Assembly: GCF_030486405.1 (NCBI RefSeq)
Contig: NZ_CP129613.1
Coordinates: 2,356,001-2,420,000 of the forward strand
Origin: Mycolicibacterium sp. HK-90
GTDB lineage: Bacteria > Actinomycetota > Actinomycetes > Mycobacteriales > Mycobacteriaceae
DNA: 64,000 nucleotides
Direction of reading: 5' to 3'
Every line of letters begins with the position of its first letter. The stretch's first letter is position 1. The notes under the pieces are model-generated. The model saw nothing but the letters and a program-made list of their open reading frames with translations, made no database searches and was not told where the DNA came from. Position numbers and translations under genes: made by a program. Of the stretch, positions 18,297 to 27,455 are shown piece by piece.

Positions 18297-18980
18297 GTGC
18301 GCATTGACGTCGTCACGATCTTCCCGGCCTACCTGGATCCGATCCGGCAGTCGTTGCCGGGTAAGGCGATCGACGCCGGCATTCTCTCGGTGGCGGTGCA
18401 CGATCTGCGGAACTGGACCCATGACGTCCACCGGTCGGTGGATGACTCGCCGTACGGCGGCGGCCCGGGAATGGTGATGAAGGCGCCGGTGTGGGGTGCG
18501 GCGCTCGACGAAATCTGTTCTGAAGAAACACTTCTGGTCGTCCCGACGCCGGCGGGGCGGCTGTTCACCCAGGCGGTGGCCGAACGCTGGAGCGCAGAGT
18601 CGCACCTGGTGTTCGCCTGTGGCCGATACGAGGGCATCGATCAGCGGGTGGCCGACGACGCGGCCCGCCGGATGCGGGTCGAAGAAGTCTCGATCGGCGA
18701 CTACGTGCTCAACGGCGGTGAGTCGGCGGCTCTGGTGATGATCGAGGCAGTGGTCCGGCTGATGCCCGATGTTCTGGGCAATCCCGCATCACACCAACAG
18801 GATTCGCATTCTGACGGCCTGCTCGAGGGCCCCAGTTACACGCGCCCGCAGAGCTGGCGCGGGCTCGACGTGCCCGATGTGTTGTTGTCGGGCGACCACG
18901 CGAAGGTCGAGGCGTGGCGACGCGAGCAGTCGCTGCAGCGCACCCGCGAGCGCAGGCCCGACCTCCTCGACGAAGCCTAG
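18297..18980 (+). CDS. trmD: tRNA (guanine37-N1)-methyltransferase TrmD
   Basis: TrmD methylates G37 of tRNAs with a G at position 36, which prevents +1 frameshifting. The 227-residue SPOUT enzyme shows the knot motifs ([59 protein letters not shown]) and catalytic Asp in the region of [13 protein letters not shown] 18297, 11 bases after rimM. Its TAG stop shares the four bases CTAG (18977-18980) with the stop of the convergent lppW gene. Confidence 0.97.
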   Translation: MRIDVVTIFPAYLDPIRQSLPGKAIDAGILSVAVHDLRNWTHDVHRSVDDSPYGGGPGMVMKAPVWGAALDEICSEETLLVVPTPAGRLFTQAVAERWSAESHLVFACGRYEGIDQRVADDAARRMRVEEVSIGDYVLNGGESAALVMIEAVVRLMPDVLGNPASHQQDSHSDGLLEGPSYTRPQSWRGLDVPDVLLSGDHAKVEAWRREQSLQRTRERRPDLLDEA

Positions 18981-19936
18981 ATCCGGCCCCCGGGGAACAT
19001 GGTCTTGACCGCGTCGGTGATGGTGGTGCGCGCGGTGTCGGCGTTCGTGGGCTGCAATGAGCCGACCACCATGATGAAACGACGGTCGGGCCCGATCACG
19101 CCGGTCGACAGGTGCATCCAATCCGAGCCGATGCAGCACATCCAGCCCTGCTTGACCGCGACCGGCTCGGCGTACAGACCGTCGGGGATGCCGAACCGCT
19201 GCGGATAGATGCCGCCGGGTTGAGTTCCGTCGATCGCGTTCGGAGTGGACTGGGCCAGGTTGGACAGGATGACGTTGGCCTGCTCGGCGGGAAGGCCGCC
19301 GCGGCCGCTCATCAACATGTCGTAGTAGCGGACCAGGTCGGCCGCGGTGCTGACGGTGTTCCACCACCGCCCGTCGTTCGGTGGTCTGGTCGCGCTCAGT
19401 CCATACCGGGCGGCGACCCGGTTGACGATCGCGCTGCCGTCGCTGCGGTTCCAGAAGACCTCGGCAGCGCTGTCATCGGAGGACCGCAGCATCACATCGA
19501 GGTTCTCGCGGTCCTCGGGACTCAGCACCGTCTGGCCCTTGGCTTCCTGGAGGAGCAGATCGTCGGCGATGAACAGCTTGACCACCGAAGCGATCGCGAT
19601 GGTCGTGGTGTTTCCGTTGGACACGAGCTGGCCGGTATTGCGATCGAGGACCAGCACCGTGATCTCGGCGCCGGCGTCGGCCGCGTCGTCGGTGGCCTGC
19701 TGCGTGCGTTCCTGCAGGCCGTCGAAGGATGCGGCGGGCTCGCCGGGTGAGGCCTCGGGCAGGGGAGCCATGCTGCCCTGCGGTGCGACCACGGTCAGCT
19801 GAGGCGCGGCGGGCGCGTCCGGAGTGGTTCCGTACACCCGGGCCTCGCAGCCGGTGACCGCTACGAGGGCCATCGCGACCATCGCCGTCGCACCGGCTGC
19901 GCTCGCCACCGTGCGCTTCGACGGCCGCCGTCGCAT
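18977..19936 (-). CDS. lppW: LppW-like lipoprotein with class A beta-lactamase-type fold
   Basis: A 319-residue lipoprotein: ATG 19936 follows a perfect AAGGAGGA; the signal ends in a lipobox VTGC with Cys30. The mature part resembles the serine beta-lactamase/transpeptidase fold: S-V-V-K in [14 protein letters not shown] (SxxK), S-D-D in [12 protein letters not shown] in the place of the SDN motif, and K-Q-G in VAVKQGW in the place of KTG. It is probably exported and cell-wall linked; enzymatic activity is unproven and the altered SDD and KQG motifs may mean none. Position between trmD and rplS on the opposite strand matches M. tuberculosis lppW. Confidence 0.85.
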   Translation of the reverse strand: MRRRPSKRTVASAAGATAMVAMALVAVTGCEARVYGTTPDAPAAPQLTVVAPQGSMAPLPEASPGEPAASFDGLQERTQQATDDAADAGAEITVLVLDRNTGQLVSNGNTTTIAIASVVKLFIADDLLLQEAKGQTVLSPEDRENLDVMLRSSDDSAAEVFWNRSDGSAIVNRVAARYGLSATRPPNDGRWWNTVSTAADLVRYYDMLMSGRGGLPAEQANVILSNLAQSTPNAIDGTQPGGIYPQRFGIPDGLYAEPVAVKQGWMCCIGSDWMHLSTGVIGPDRRFIMVVGSLQPTNADTARTTITDAVKTMFPGGRI

Positions 19937-20260
19937 GGTCCTCCTTGAGCCGTCGATGAAGTCCGATGGGCACTGCCGCACAGGCATATCGGTGGGTGAA
20001 AGCCTAACCGCTCACCAGTGCGGGCGCGTGGTTGGTCAGGCTCGAAGTATGCTGCACGGGTCGCCGCGGATCGGGTCGCCCGATTCACCGGATTTCACGG
20101 TATGGGGACCCGTCTGGCACAATTGACAAGTTGTCTGCGCAGGACCGGGCCGGCATGCCCGCGTTCCGCTGCGAGATACACCCCGATACACCCGAAAATA
20201 GCTTCGGCCGCGCCCCTGTGCGCGACGCCCGGAGCCGCGAACAACAAGGAAGTGTCACCG
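19937..20260. other. 324-bp intergenic region: divergent lppW and rplS promoters, rplS leader
   Basis: Contains the lppW upstream region (left), the rplS promoter (20094-20123) and a transcribed leader of roughly 130 nt. Frames across it code for nothing credible. A structured ribosomal-protein leader is possible but I cannot fold it reliably by eye. Confidence 0.5.
20094..20123 (+). promoter_or_regulatory. Putative rplS promoter (extended -10)
   Basis: TTCACG (20094-20099), 18-bp spacer, TGG plus CACAAT (20118-20123). Bases 20113-20125 are identical to the rpsP promoter core 16878-16890. Confidence 0.55.
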
Positions 20261-20602
20261 ATGAACACGCTGGACTTCGTCGATCAGGCGTCGCTGCGCG
20301 ACGACATCCCGACCTTCAGCCCCGGCGACACCGTCAACGTGCACGTGAAGGTGATCGAGGGCTCCAAGGAGCGCATCCAGGTCTTCAAGGGCGTCGTGAT
20401 CCGTCGCCAGGGTGGCGGCATCCGCGAGACCTTCACCGTGCGGAAGGAGAGCTACGGCGTCGGCGTCGAGCGGACCTTCCCGGTGCATTCGCCCAACATC
20501 GATCACCTCGATGTCGTGACCCGCGGTGACGTGCGTCGCGCCAAGCTCTACTACCTGCGCGAACTGCGTGGCAAGAAGGCGAAGATCAAGGAAAAGCGCT
20601 GA
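20261..20602 (+). CDS. rplS: 50S ribosomal protein L19
   Basis: L19 sits at the 30S-50S interface. The 113-residue protein is complete and typical: [59 protein letters not shown], and the basic end [20 protein letters not shown] 20261 follows AAGGAAGTG at a somewhat short distance. A longer frame upstream is the untranslated leader. The gene is followed by lepB. Confidence 0.97.
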   Translation: MNTLDFVDQASLRDDIPTFSPGDTVNVHVKVIEGSKERIQVFKGVVIRRQGGGIRETFTVRKESYGVGVERTFPVHSPNIDHLDVVTRGDVRRAKLYYLRELRGKKAKIKEKR

Positions 20603-20656
20603 GCGCGCTGCTCCGCCTGACGAACCTCTCGTCGCGGGACCGGTCACGACGCTCGC

Positions 20657-20670
20657 TACTGTGGTGCCTG
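20657..20670 (+). promoter_or_regulatory. Putative leaderless promoter of lepB
   Basis: TACTGT at 20657-20662 fits TANNNT; seven bases later is GTG 20670, the most family-like lepB start, with no ribosome site. Confidence 0.4.
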
Positions 20671-21533
20671 TGACCGGGCCTACCGACTCTGCCGACGCAC
20701 GCTCGGACGACAGCCTCGAATCCGACTCCGATTCCGACACCGCCCAGCCCGCTTCCGGGGAGGCGCCGGACGAGTCACCCGAGCGCAAGCACTCCACGGC
20801 GCGTGAGATCGCCATCCTGGCCTCGATCGCGCTGGTGCTCTACTACGTGACGCTGACGTTCATCGCGCGGCCGTACCTGATCCCGTCCGAATCCATGGAG
20901 CCGACGCTGCACGGCTGCGCCGGGTGCGTGGGTGACCGGATCATGGTCGACAAGCTCACGTACCGGTTCTCCGAGCCGGAGCCGGGCGACGTGGTGGTGT
21001 TCAAGGGCCCGCCGTCGTGGAACATCGGCTACAAGTCGATCCGTTCGGACAACACCGCCATCCGGTGGGTGCAGAACGCCCTGTCTTTCGTGGGCTTCGT
21101 GCCGCCGGACGAGAACGACCTGGTCAAACGGGTGATCGCGGTGGGCGGCCAGACCGTGCAATGCCGCGCCGATACCGGGCTGACGGTCGACGGGAAAAGC
21201 CTCAACGAGCCCTACCTGGATCCGGCGACGATGATGGCCGACCCGGCCGTCTATCCGTGTCTGGGTCCTGAGTTCGGGCCCGTCACGGTCCCGAACGACC
21301 GGCTGTGGGTGATGGGCGACAACCGGACGCACTCGGCTGACTCACGCGTGCACTGCGACAGTCCGCTCACCCACGCGGGGGAAAACCCGGTGCGGGAACG
21401 GGTGTTGTGTACCGGAGATCCGATGGCCGGCACGGTTCCGGTGGAGAATGTAATCGGAAAGGCACGGTTCATCGCGTGGCCACCGTCCCGGTGGGGCGGT
21501 ATCAACGGGGTGAACCCGCAGACCGACTCCTAG
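20670..21533 (+). CDS. lepB: Signal peptidase I
   Basis: LepB cleaves signal peptides from Sec/Tat-exported proteins at the outer face of the membrane. The 287-residue product has an acidic cytoplasmic tail (1-40), one membrane helix ([21 protein letters not shown]), catalytic Ser in [14 protein letters not shown] and general-base Lys in [12 protein letters not shown], then the [12 protein letters not shown] box. A Cys pair lies just after the Ser motif ([10 protein letters not shown]). GTG 20670 was chosen over nearby GTG 20661 and 20664 by fit to a -10 box. It lies 67 bp after rplS and just before rnhB. Confidence 0.95.
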   Translation: MTGPTDSADARSDDSLESDSDSDTAQPASGEAPDESPERKHSTAREIAILASIALVLYYVTLTFIARPYLIPSESMEPTLHGCAGCVGDRIMVDKLTYRFSEPEPGDVVVFKGPPSWNIGYKSIRSDNTAIRWVQNALSFVGFVPPDENDLVKRVIAVGGQTVQCRADTGLTVDGKSLNEPYLDPATMMADPAVYPCLGPEFGPVTVPNDRLWVMGDNRTHSADSRVHCDSPLTHAGENPVRERVLCTGDPMAGTVPVENVIGKARFIAWPPSRWGGINGVNPQTDS

Positions 21534-21543
21534 GAGCTGCCCT

Positions 21544-22395
21544 GTGCCTCCAGTGGTGAAGACGTCGTGGCCGCCTCGCACGGTGATCCGGAGGTCGTCG
21601 GGCCTGCGCACGCTCGAATCTGCGCTGTATCGCAACGGCCTGGGCCCGGTCGCCGGCGTCGACGAGGTGGGGCGCGGCGCGTGTGCCGGACCGCTGGTGG
21701 TGGCGGCCTGTGTGCTCGGGCCCAACCGGATGGACAGCCTGGCCGCGCTGGACGATTCGAAGAAGCTGGTCGAGCGGGAACGTGAGCGGCTGTTTCCCCT
21801 GATCCGTCGTTATGCCCTGGCGTATCACGTCGTGTTCATCCCGTCCGATGAGGTGGACCGGCTCGGTGTTCACGTGGCCAACATCGAGGGCATGCGGCGT
21901 GCGGTGGCGGGATTGTCGGTGCGGCCCGGATATGTGTTGTCCGATGGATTTCGGGTTCCGGGCCTGGCGGTGCCGTCCCTGCCGGTGATCGGGGGAGACG
22001 CCGCGGCCGCCTGCATCGCGGCGGCCAGCGTGTTGGCCAAGGTCAGCCGGGACCGGCTGATGGTCGACTTGGAGAAGAATCATCCCGGGTACGGATTCGC
22101 CGAGCACAAGGGTTACAGCACTCCCGCGCATTCGGCGGCATTGGCGGAGTTGGGGCCGTGTGTGCAGCACCGGTACTCGTATGTGAACGTGCGGCTGGCC
22201 GCGGACATCACAGACTGGCGGCGGGGCGCGCAGATAACCGACGTGCGGCGGGCCGCAGAGATGGCAGACGTGCGGCGGGCCGCAGAGATGGCAGACGTGC
22301 GGCGGGATTCGGCACCAATGCGGCATGCTGAAACGGCGTACGCAAAGATGGGCGACAAGGCATCAGCACAACCAGAAGGACAGCACACCAGATGA
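21544..22395 (+). CDS. rnhB: Ribonuclease HII with C-terminal nonapeptide repeats
   Basis: RNase HII nicks RNA-DNA hybrids and removes misincorporated ribonucleotides. The metal-binding D40-E41 lie in [15 protein letters not shown], with further Asp in DSKKL and VLSDGF. The family core ends near residue 215 ([12 protein letters not shown]). The remaining ~65 residues include three to four copies of a nonapeptide, two of them perfect (DVRRAAEMA), encoded by 27-bp DNA repeats. GTG 21544 follows TAGGAG. The stop overlaps the next start as ATGA. Confidence 0.94.
   Translation: MPPVVKTSWPPRTVIRRSSGLRTLESALYRNGLGPVAGVDEVGRGACAGPLVVAACVLGPNRMDSLAALDDSKKLVERERERLFPLIRRYALAYHVVFIPSDEVDRLGVHVANIEGMRRAVAGLSVRPGYVLSDGFRVPGLAVPSLPVIGGDAAAACIAAASVLAKVSRDRLMVDLEKNHPGYGFAEHKGYSTPAHSAALAELGPCVQHRYSYVNVRLAADITDWRRGAQITDVRRAAEMADVRRAAEMADVRRDSAPMRHAETAYAKMGDKASAQPEGQHTR
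22213..22306 (+). repeat. 27-bp tandem repeat inside rnhB
   Basis: Two perfect 27-bp copies at 22240-22266 and 22267-22293, a degenerate copy before (22213-22239) and 13 bases of a further copy after (22294-22306). The unit length is a multiple of three, so changes in copy number would keep the rnhB frame. Confidence 0.9.
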
Positions 22396-22697
22396 GCGCC
22401 GAGGATCTCGAGAAGTACGAAACCGAGATGGAGCTCTCGCTGTACCGCGAATACAAGGACATCGTCGGGCAGTTCAGCTACGTCGTCGAGACCGAGCGCC
22501 GGTTCTACCTCGCCAACAGTGTGGAGCTGATTCCGCGCAACTCCGAGGGCGAGGTCTACTTCGAGCTGAGGCTCGCCGACGCCTGGGTGTGGGACATGTA
22601 CCGCCCGGCGCGGTTCGTCAAGCAGGTGCGGGTGATCACCTTCAAAGATGTGAACATCGAAGAGGTGGAAAAGCCCGAGCTGCGGTTGCCGGAGTAG
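22392..22697 (+). CDS. DUF2469 family protein (Rv2901c type)
   Basis: A 101-residue, highly conserved actinobacterial protein of unknown function ([35 protein letters not shown]). No catalytic motif is evident; it is acidic and rich in Glu/Tyr. ATG 22392 overlaps the rnhB stop by four bases, so translation is probably coupled. This marks the right end of the conserved ribosome/secretion block. Confidence 0.93.
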   Translation: MSAEDLEKYETEMELSLYREYKDIVGQFSYVVETERRFYLANSVELIPRNSEGEVYFELRLADAWVWDMYRPARFVKQVRVITFKDVNIEEVEKPELRLPE

Positions 22698-22707
22698 CGG
22701 GGGAACC

Positions 22708-23955
22708 ATGGCGACGCCGTCAGCTCAGGACGTACGGACCCGGGCTGATGCAGTGCTGGCGCACCTGCCCGAGGTGCGCGCCTGGCAGGAGCCGCTGTAT
22801 CGAGACTTGCACCAGCACCCCGAGCTGTCCCATCAGGAGCGACGTACTGCCGGTGTCGTGGTCGAGCGCCTGCGGAAGTCCGGTCTGGCGGTCCATGAAG
22901 GTGTCGGTGGCACCGGTGTCGTGGGGGTGCTGGGCAACGGCGACGGGCCGCGGGTGTTGTTTCGCGCGGACATGGACGCGCTGCCGGTGACGGAGGCAAC
23001 GGGTCTGCCGTATGCGAGCACCGCGCCCGGCGTGATGCATGCCTGCGGCCATGACGTGCATGTGACGTGCCTGCTGGGTGCGGCCGACCTGTTCGCCCGG
23101 GCGACGGATCAGTGGCGCGGCACCATGATCGCGGTTTTCCAGCCCGCCGAAGAAGTCGGCGATGGTGCGCGCGGCATGGCCGATGACGGGCTGGCCGATC
23201 TGGTGGGCCCCGTCGATGTGGCGTTCGCCCAGCACGTTTTTCCGGCAACGGCCGGGCAGCTTCGTACCCGCAGCGGTCCGGTGTTGTCTGCGGCCGACAG
23301 CATGAGGATCACGGTCTACGGTCGTGGTGGGCACGGTTCGATGCCGCAGGCCACAGTGGACCCGGTGGTGCTGGCGTCGATGATCGTCATTCGCTTGCAG
23401 ACGATCGTCTCGCGCGAAGTGGATCCGGTCCAGACGGTCGTTCTGACCGTCGGCAGCATTCAGGCGGGGGCCAAGAGCAACGTCATCGGCGACCACGCGG
23501 TATTGGAACTCAACCTGCGCACCTTCGACGAATCGGTGCGTACCGCGATGCTCGCCGCGATCCGGCGCGTGGTCATCGCCGAGTGCCAGGCCTCCGACTC
23601 GCCGCGCGAGCCGGAATTCGAGTTGTACGAGAGCTTTCCGCTGACCGTCAACGACGGTGCGGTGACGGCTCGTGTCGAGGCCGCGTTCGGCGAGTACTTC
23701 GGCGACCGGGCGCAGACCATGCCGGCCGCGTCGGCCAGTGAGGACTTCGGTGACATCCCCGCTGCGCTGAATGCGCCGTACACCTATTGGGGCTTCGGTG
23801 GCATCGACGAGCAGAGCTTCCGCGCCGCGGTGGCCGCCGATCGCGTCGGCGCGGACATTCCGGTGAACCATTCGCCGCGGTTCGCGCCGGTGATCCAGCC
23901 GACGTTGGACACCGGTACGCAGGCGCTGGTGGTGGCCGGGCTCAGTTGGCTTTAG
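22708..23955 (+). CDS. M20 family amidohydrolase (hippuricase/N-acyl-amino acid hydrolase type)
   Basis: A 415-residue M20D metallopeptidase-fold enzyme that would release amino acids from N-acyl conjugates. Metal site residues are in RADMDALPVTE, MHACGHDVHVT and FQPAEEVGDGARGM; the dimerisation domain follows (GRGGHGSMPQATVDPV) and the C-terminal metal His is in PVNHSPRFAP. GGGGGAA precedes ATG 22708. The 3' end overlaps the convergent dienelactone hydrolase gene by 14 bases. Not part of the M. tuberculosis gene order here, so likely a lineage-specific addition. Confidence 0.9.
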   Translation: MATPSAQDVRTRADAVLAHLPEVRAWQEPLYRDLHQHPELSHQERRTAGVVVERLRKSGLAVHEGVGGTGVVGVLGNGDGPRVLFRADMDALPVTEATGLPYASTAPGVMHACGHDVHVTCLLGAADLFARATDQWRGTMIAVFQPAEEVGDGARGMADDGLADLVGPVDVAFAQHVFPATAGQLRTRSGPVLSAADSMRITVYGRGGHGSMPQATVDPVVLASMIVIRLQTIVSREVDPVQTVVLTVGSIQAGAKSNVIGDHAVLELNLRTFDESVRTAMLAAIRRVVIAECQASDSPREPEFELYESFPLTVNDGAVTARVEAAFGEYFGDRAQTMPAASASEDFGDIPAALNAPYTYWGFGGIDEQSFRAAVAADRVGADIPVNHSPRFAPVIQPTLDTGTQALVVAGLSWL

Positions 23956-24646
23956 CCGCCAGGTGCTCGCCGAAGAAGGCGAACACCCGGGACCAGGCGT
24001 CGGCGGTGGCGGCCTCGTTGTAGCCGAAGCCGGTGATGCGCAGAAACGCCTGTCCGGGTAGCTGATTGGCGAAGCTGTGCCCGGCGTCGGGGTAGACCTT
24101 GATGTCGGCGGGGATGTTCTTGTCGGCGACGATGCGCTGTAACTTCGCCGGTGCGCCGATGCCCGCCGGGTCGCGTCGGCCGAAGCTTGCCACCACCGGG
24201 CATGACGCGTCCAACACCTGGTCGAGCCGCTTCGGCAGCGGCGTGCCGTAGAACGGAGCGGAGGCGCCGAAACCCTTGGGGCCCATGATGAGCGCGAACT
24301 GCCCGCCCATGCAGAACCCGGCGATGCCGATGCTTCCGGTGCACTGTGGGTGTGCACGCAGGTGGTCGCGGGCGGCCAGAATGTCGTCGAGGGCGCGGCC
24401 GCGCTGCGTGAGCAGTTCCCGGAACACCCTGGTGATGCATCGCGCCCGGCCGCCGCGGGAGTACAGGTTGGGGGTGAGTGCGACGTATCCGGCTGCCGCG
24501 ACCCGTTCGGAGATCGCCTCGTTGTCGGGCCCGTATCCGATCGCGTCGTGGATGATCACCACCCCGGGCCACGGCCCGTCGCCATCGGGGAGGTTGAGCA
24601 AAGCGCCGATCGGACCGGCCGGGGTGTCCACGGTGATCGTCGTCAC
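23942..24646 (-). CDS. Dienelactone hydrolase family protein
   Basis: A 234-residue alpha/beta-hydrolase of the DLH family. Nucleophile Cys112 in GIAGFCMGGQFAL, acid Asp in SFGRRDPAG, His in YPDAGHSFANQ. DLH proteins open lactone rings in chloroaromatic pathways, but most chromosomal homologues have unknown substrates. GTG 24646. It is 24 bp downstream of selO on the same strand, so probably the last gene of the IclR-DUF2237-selO-DLH run. Confidence 0.88.
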   Translation of the reverse strand: MTTITVDTPAGPIGALLNLPDGDGPWPGVVIIHDAIGYGPDNEAISERVAAAGYVALTPNLYSRGGRARCITRVFRELLTQRGRALDDILAARDHLRAHPQCTGSIGIAGFCMGGQFALIMGPKGFGASAPFYGTPLPKRLDQVLDASCPVVASFGRRDPAGIGAPAKLQRIVADKNIPADIKVYPDAGHSFANQLPGQAFLRITGFGYNEAATADAWSRVFAFFGEHLAAKAN

Positions 24647-24670
24647 CTGACCGAGCCTAACCTGTGTGCT

Positions 24671-26134
24671 TCAGGTTCCGCAGAACGTGCGGTAGGAGCC
24701 GAAGTCGTCGGGTGCGGGGGCGGCATACCGGTCCAGGCCGGGCCGCTCGTCGAAGGGCTTCGCGAGCGCCCGCATGAGGTGCGTGAACGGGTCGAGGTCG
24801 CCGTCAGCCGCCGCCTGCAGCGCTTCTTCGACGAGGTGATTGCGGGGGATATAGACGGGGTTCACCCGGTCCATCGCGTCGGCGTCGGGGTTCAGCGCCA
24901 GCCATCGCGGCAGCCAGTCATCGAACCCGGGCCGGCCCCGCAGTCCGTCGTCGTCACCCCGCGCGACCCGGGCGAGGGTGCGCCACGCCGAGGTGTAGTC
25001 GAGCTGGTTCTGTTGCAGCAGCGTCAGGGCGTCGCCGACGAGGGCTGTTGCGGTGGCGTCGTCGATGCCGACGGGGAGTCCGAGTTTGGCCCGCACGCCG
25101 GCCGTCCACGCCGCGTCGAACTGGGGGCCGAAATCGTGCAGCGCCTGGGTGGCCAGCTCGACGGCCTGCTCACCGTCGTCGTCGAGCAGGGGGAGCAGGG
25201 TTTCGGCGAACCGGGCCAGGTTCCAGGCGGCGACGGTGGGTTGATTGCCGTAGGCGTAGCGGCCACCATGGTCGATCGAGCTGAATACCGTTGCGGGATC
25301 GAAGTTTTCCATGAAGGCGCACGGCCCGTAGTCGATGGTCTCACCGGAGATGGTCATGTTGTCGGTGTTCATCACGCCGTGCACGAATCCGACCAGCATC
25401 CACTGTGCCACCAGCCGGGCCTGAGCCGAGATCACCGCCTGGTAGAGCGCCAGGTACGGGTTGTCCGCGTCTGCGGCGCCGGGATGGTGGCGGGCTATGG
25501 CGTGGTCGGCCAGCCGCCGCAGCAGCCCGTCCTCCCCGCCGGCCTGGGCGTGCAAGTTGGCGTACTGGAAGCTACCCACCCGCAGATGGCTGCTCGCGAC
25601 GCGGGCCAGCACGGCCCCCGGCAGCAGGGTCTCGCGCTGGACCTCACGCCCGGTGGCCACCACGGCCAGCGATCGCGTGGTCGGAATGCCCATGGCGTGC
25701 ATGGATTCGCTGACGATGTACTCGCGCAACATCGGTCCGACGACCGCCAGACCGTCGCCGCCCCGGGCGAACGGGGTGCGCCCCGATCCTTTGAGATGGA
25801 GGTCGCGCAGGCCGTCATCGGGGCCGACGAGTTCGCCGAGCAGCAGGGCGCGGCCGTCGCCCAGGCGCGGGACGAAGCCGCCGAATTGATGTCCGGCGTA
25901 GGCCTGGGCGACGGGGGTGGCTCCGTCGGGGACGACGGTGCCCAGCAACAGGCCGAGCCCGTCGGCGCTGCGCAGCCACGCTGCGTCCAGCCCGAGCTCG
26001 GCCGCGAGCGTCTCGTTGAGCGCCAGCAATTGCGGTGCGGGCGCGGGTTCGGCCTGCCACGCGACGGCCATCTCGGGCAGGTCGCGGGCGAAGCGGTTGT
26101 CAAGGATGACGGTCGTGTCGGGGGCGACGCTCAC
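24671..26134 (-). CDS. selO: Protein adenylyltransferase SelO (YdiU/UPF0061)
   Basis: SelO is a pseudokinase-fold enzyme that binds ATP in a flipped orientation and transfers AMP to Ser/Thr/Tyr of target proteins, with a role in redox stress in E. coli. The 487-residue protein has [34 protein letters not shown] (nucleotide loop), [35 protein letters not shown] and [10 protein letters not shown], all SELO hallmarks. Unlike the human protein there is no C-terminal selenocysteine; it ends [11 protein letters not shown] 26134; 19 bp after the DUF2237 gene. Confidence 0.93.
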   Translation of the reverse strand: MSVAPDTTVILDNRFARDLPEMAVAWQAEPAPAPQLLALNETLAAELGLDAAWLRSADGLGLLLGTVVPDGATPVAQAYAGHQFGGFVPRLGDGRALLLGELVGPDDGLRDLHLKGSGRTPFARGGDGLAVVGPMLREYIVSESMHAMGIPTTRSLAVVATGREVQRETLLPGAVLARVASSHLRVGSFQYANLHAQAGGEDGLLRRLADHAIARHHPGAADADNPYLALYQAVISAQARLVAQWMLVGFVHGVMNTDNMTISGETIDYGPCAFMENFDPATVFSSIDHGGRYAYGNQPTVAAWNLARFAETLLPLLDDDGEQAVELATQALHDFGPQFDAAWTAGVRAKLGLPVGIDDATATALVGDALTLLQQNQLDYTSAWRTLARVARGDDDGLRGRPGFDDWLPRWLALNPDADAMDRVNPVYIPRNHLVEEALQAAADGDLDPFTHLMRALAKPFDERPGLDRYAAPAPDDFGSYRTFCGT

Positions 26135-26153
26135 GTTTCGAGCCTACGGAGGG

Positions 26154-26540
26154 TCAGAGGCTGCCCAGGTCGTCGGGCACATCGACGGCGTATTGACGGA
26201 GCACGTCCAGTGGTACGAGGTCGAGGGTGCGTTCATGCGTGGCGGCCAGCACCACCGGTGCGGCCCGGCCGTCGTGGTGTGCCCGCAGCCAGTTGACCGC
26301 GGTGACGCACCAGCGATCGCCGGGGGTCAGACCGGGAAACCGGAATTGTGGTGCCGGGGTGGACAGGTCGTTGCCGATCGAGCGCTGGTGTTCCAGGAAC
26401 TCGGCGGTGACGACGGCGCAGATGGTGTGCCGGCCCGCATCGGCGTCGCCGGTCGAGCAGCACCCGTCGCGGTAGAAGCCGGTGAGCGGGTCGGTGCCAC
26501 ACTCCTCGAGGGTGCCGCCCAGCACATTGCGATCGGCCAT
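26154..26540 (-). CDS. DUF2237 family protein
   Basis: A 128-residue protein of a small conserved family of unknown function: NVLGGTLEECGTDPLTGFYRDGCCSTG, DAGRHTICAVVTAEFLEHQ, NDLSTPAPQFRFPGL. Invariant-looking Cys residues (EECG, DGCC) suggest a metal or redox site, unproven. ATG 26540 is the family start; extra codons upstream to 26591 look non-coding. It lies 37 bp after the IclR gene and directly before selO. Confidence 0.88.
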   Translation of the reverse strand: MADRNVLGGTLEECGTDPLTGFYRDGCCSTGDADAGRHTICAVVTAEFLEHQRSIGNDLSTPAPQFRFPGLTPGDRWCVTAVNWLRAHHDGRAAPVVLAATHERTLDLVPLDVLRQYAVDVPDDLGSL

Positions 26541-26577
26541 CTCCGTCCCGCCTCTCCTGAAGGTTGCTCCGGTGCCT

Positions 26578-27318
26578 TCACAATGCCGCATGGATCCGCT
26601 GCGCGGTGTCGCGCACCGCGCAGCCGAACATGTCGAACTTGTCGGGCGTGATCCGGCTGCTGGGTCCTGATATCGAGACGGATCCGATGGGTTCGCGCTG
26701 TGCGTTCAGGATGCTGGCGCCGATGGCGGTGATACCGGTGTTGAGCCCCTGCTCGTTCACCGAGTATCCGCGCATGCGCACCAATTCGATGGTCTCGCTC
26801 AACCGGTCCGGATCGGTGATCGTGTGTTCGGTCTGCGGCAGGAGGTGTTGCGACAGGTAGTTCGCGACATAGTCGTCGGTGCTGGCGGCGAGGAAGGCGA
26901 TTCCGGTTGCGGAGGCGTGCAACGGAATTCGCGATCCCAACGGCATGAAGGCGCGCAGGGGGTGCGGTGTGTCCAAGCGCTCGATGAGCACCAGCTCGGG
27001 GCCGTCGGGCGCGGCGAGGTGGATGGTCTCGGTGGTGTCCAGCTGCAACTGGTTCAGGTAGGGGAGCGCGGTTTCGCGCATCAGCTGGTGGTCACCGGCC
27101 CGGCTGCCGACGGAGAACGCGCGGTAGGTCAGGTTCCACCGGGTGGGCTGTGCCGAGGTTGGCCGCAGCCAGCCGATTTCGTGCAGCGTGAGCAGGCAAC
27201 GCTGCACGGTGCTCTTGGGTAGCCCGACGGCGCGGGTGAGCTCGGACAGGCCCACCGGCTGCAGCCTTGCGACCGTTTCGAGCACCTGAAACGCGGACAC
27301 CACGCTGTTCGTCGACAT
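26578..27318 (-). CDS. IclR family transcriptional regulator
   Basis: A 246-residue IclR regulator: N-terminal winged helix (SVVSAFQVLETVARL, LSELTRAVGLPKSTVQRCLLTLHEIGWL) and C-terminal effector domain (ETIHLAAPDGPELVLIERLD, LHASATGIAFLA). ATG 27318 follows GAGGAGG. It is divergent from the malonate transporter/synthetase pair with a 19-bp palindrome between, so it most likely controls them; malonate or malonyl-CoA is a plausible ligand. Confidence 0.93.
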   Translation of the reverse strand: MSTNSVVSAFQVLETVARLQPVGLSELTRAVGLPKSTVQRCLLTLHEIGWLRPTSAQPTRWNLTYRAFSVGSRAGDHQLMRETALPYLNQLQLDTTETIHLAAPDGPELVLIERLDTPHPLRAFMPLGSRIPLHASATGIAFLAASTDDYVANYLSQHLLPQTEHTITDPDRLSETIELVRMRGYSVNEQGLNTGITAIGASILNAQREPIGSVSISGPSSRITPDKFDMFGCAVRDTAQRIHAAL

Positions 27319-27394
27319 GCGCCCTCCTCGGCTACACATATTGACCCGTCGCGCGGATGTGAGCTAGCTTACCCGCACTGGTTCATTCTGTAGA

Positions 27395-27413
27395 CCACTG
27401 TGCCACACAGTGG
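27395..27413. promoter_or_regulatory. 19-bp palindrome, probable IclR operator
   Basis: CCACTGTG-CCA-CACAGTGG: both 8-bp arms are perfect complements. It lies 43 bp upstream of the transporter start and 77 bp upstream of the IclR start, where autoregulatory IclR sites are usual. Confidence 0.65.
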
Positions 27414-27455
27414 ACCAGTTGGGAAGCGTAGTTCAACGTTTCGAAAGGCGATGGG

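Noticed and set aside
19937..20260. A coding region upstream of rplS in the same frame (to 20018)
   Set aside because: The frame is open by chance; L19 begins at 20261 by homology and the upstream part contains the promoter.
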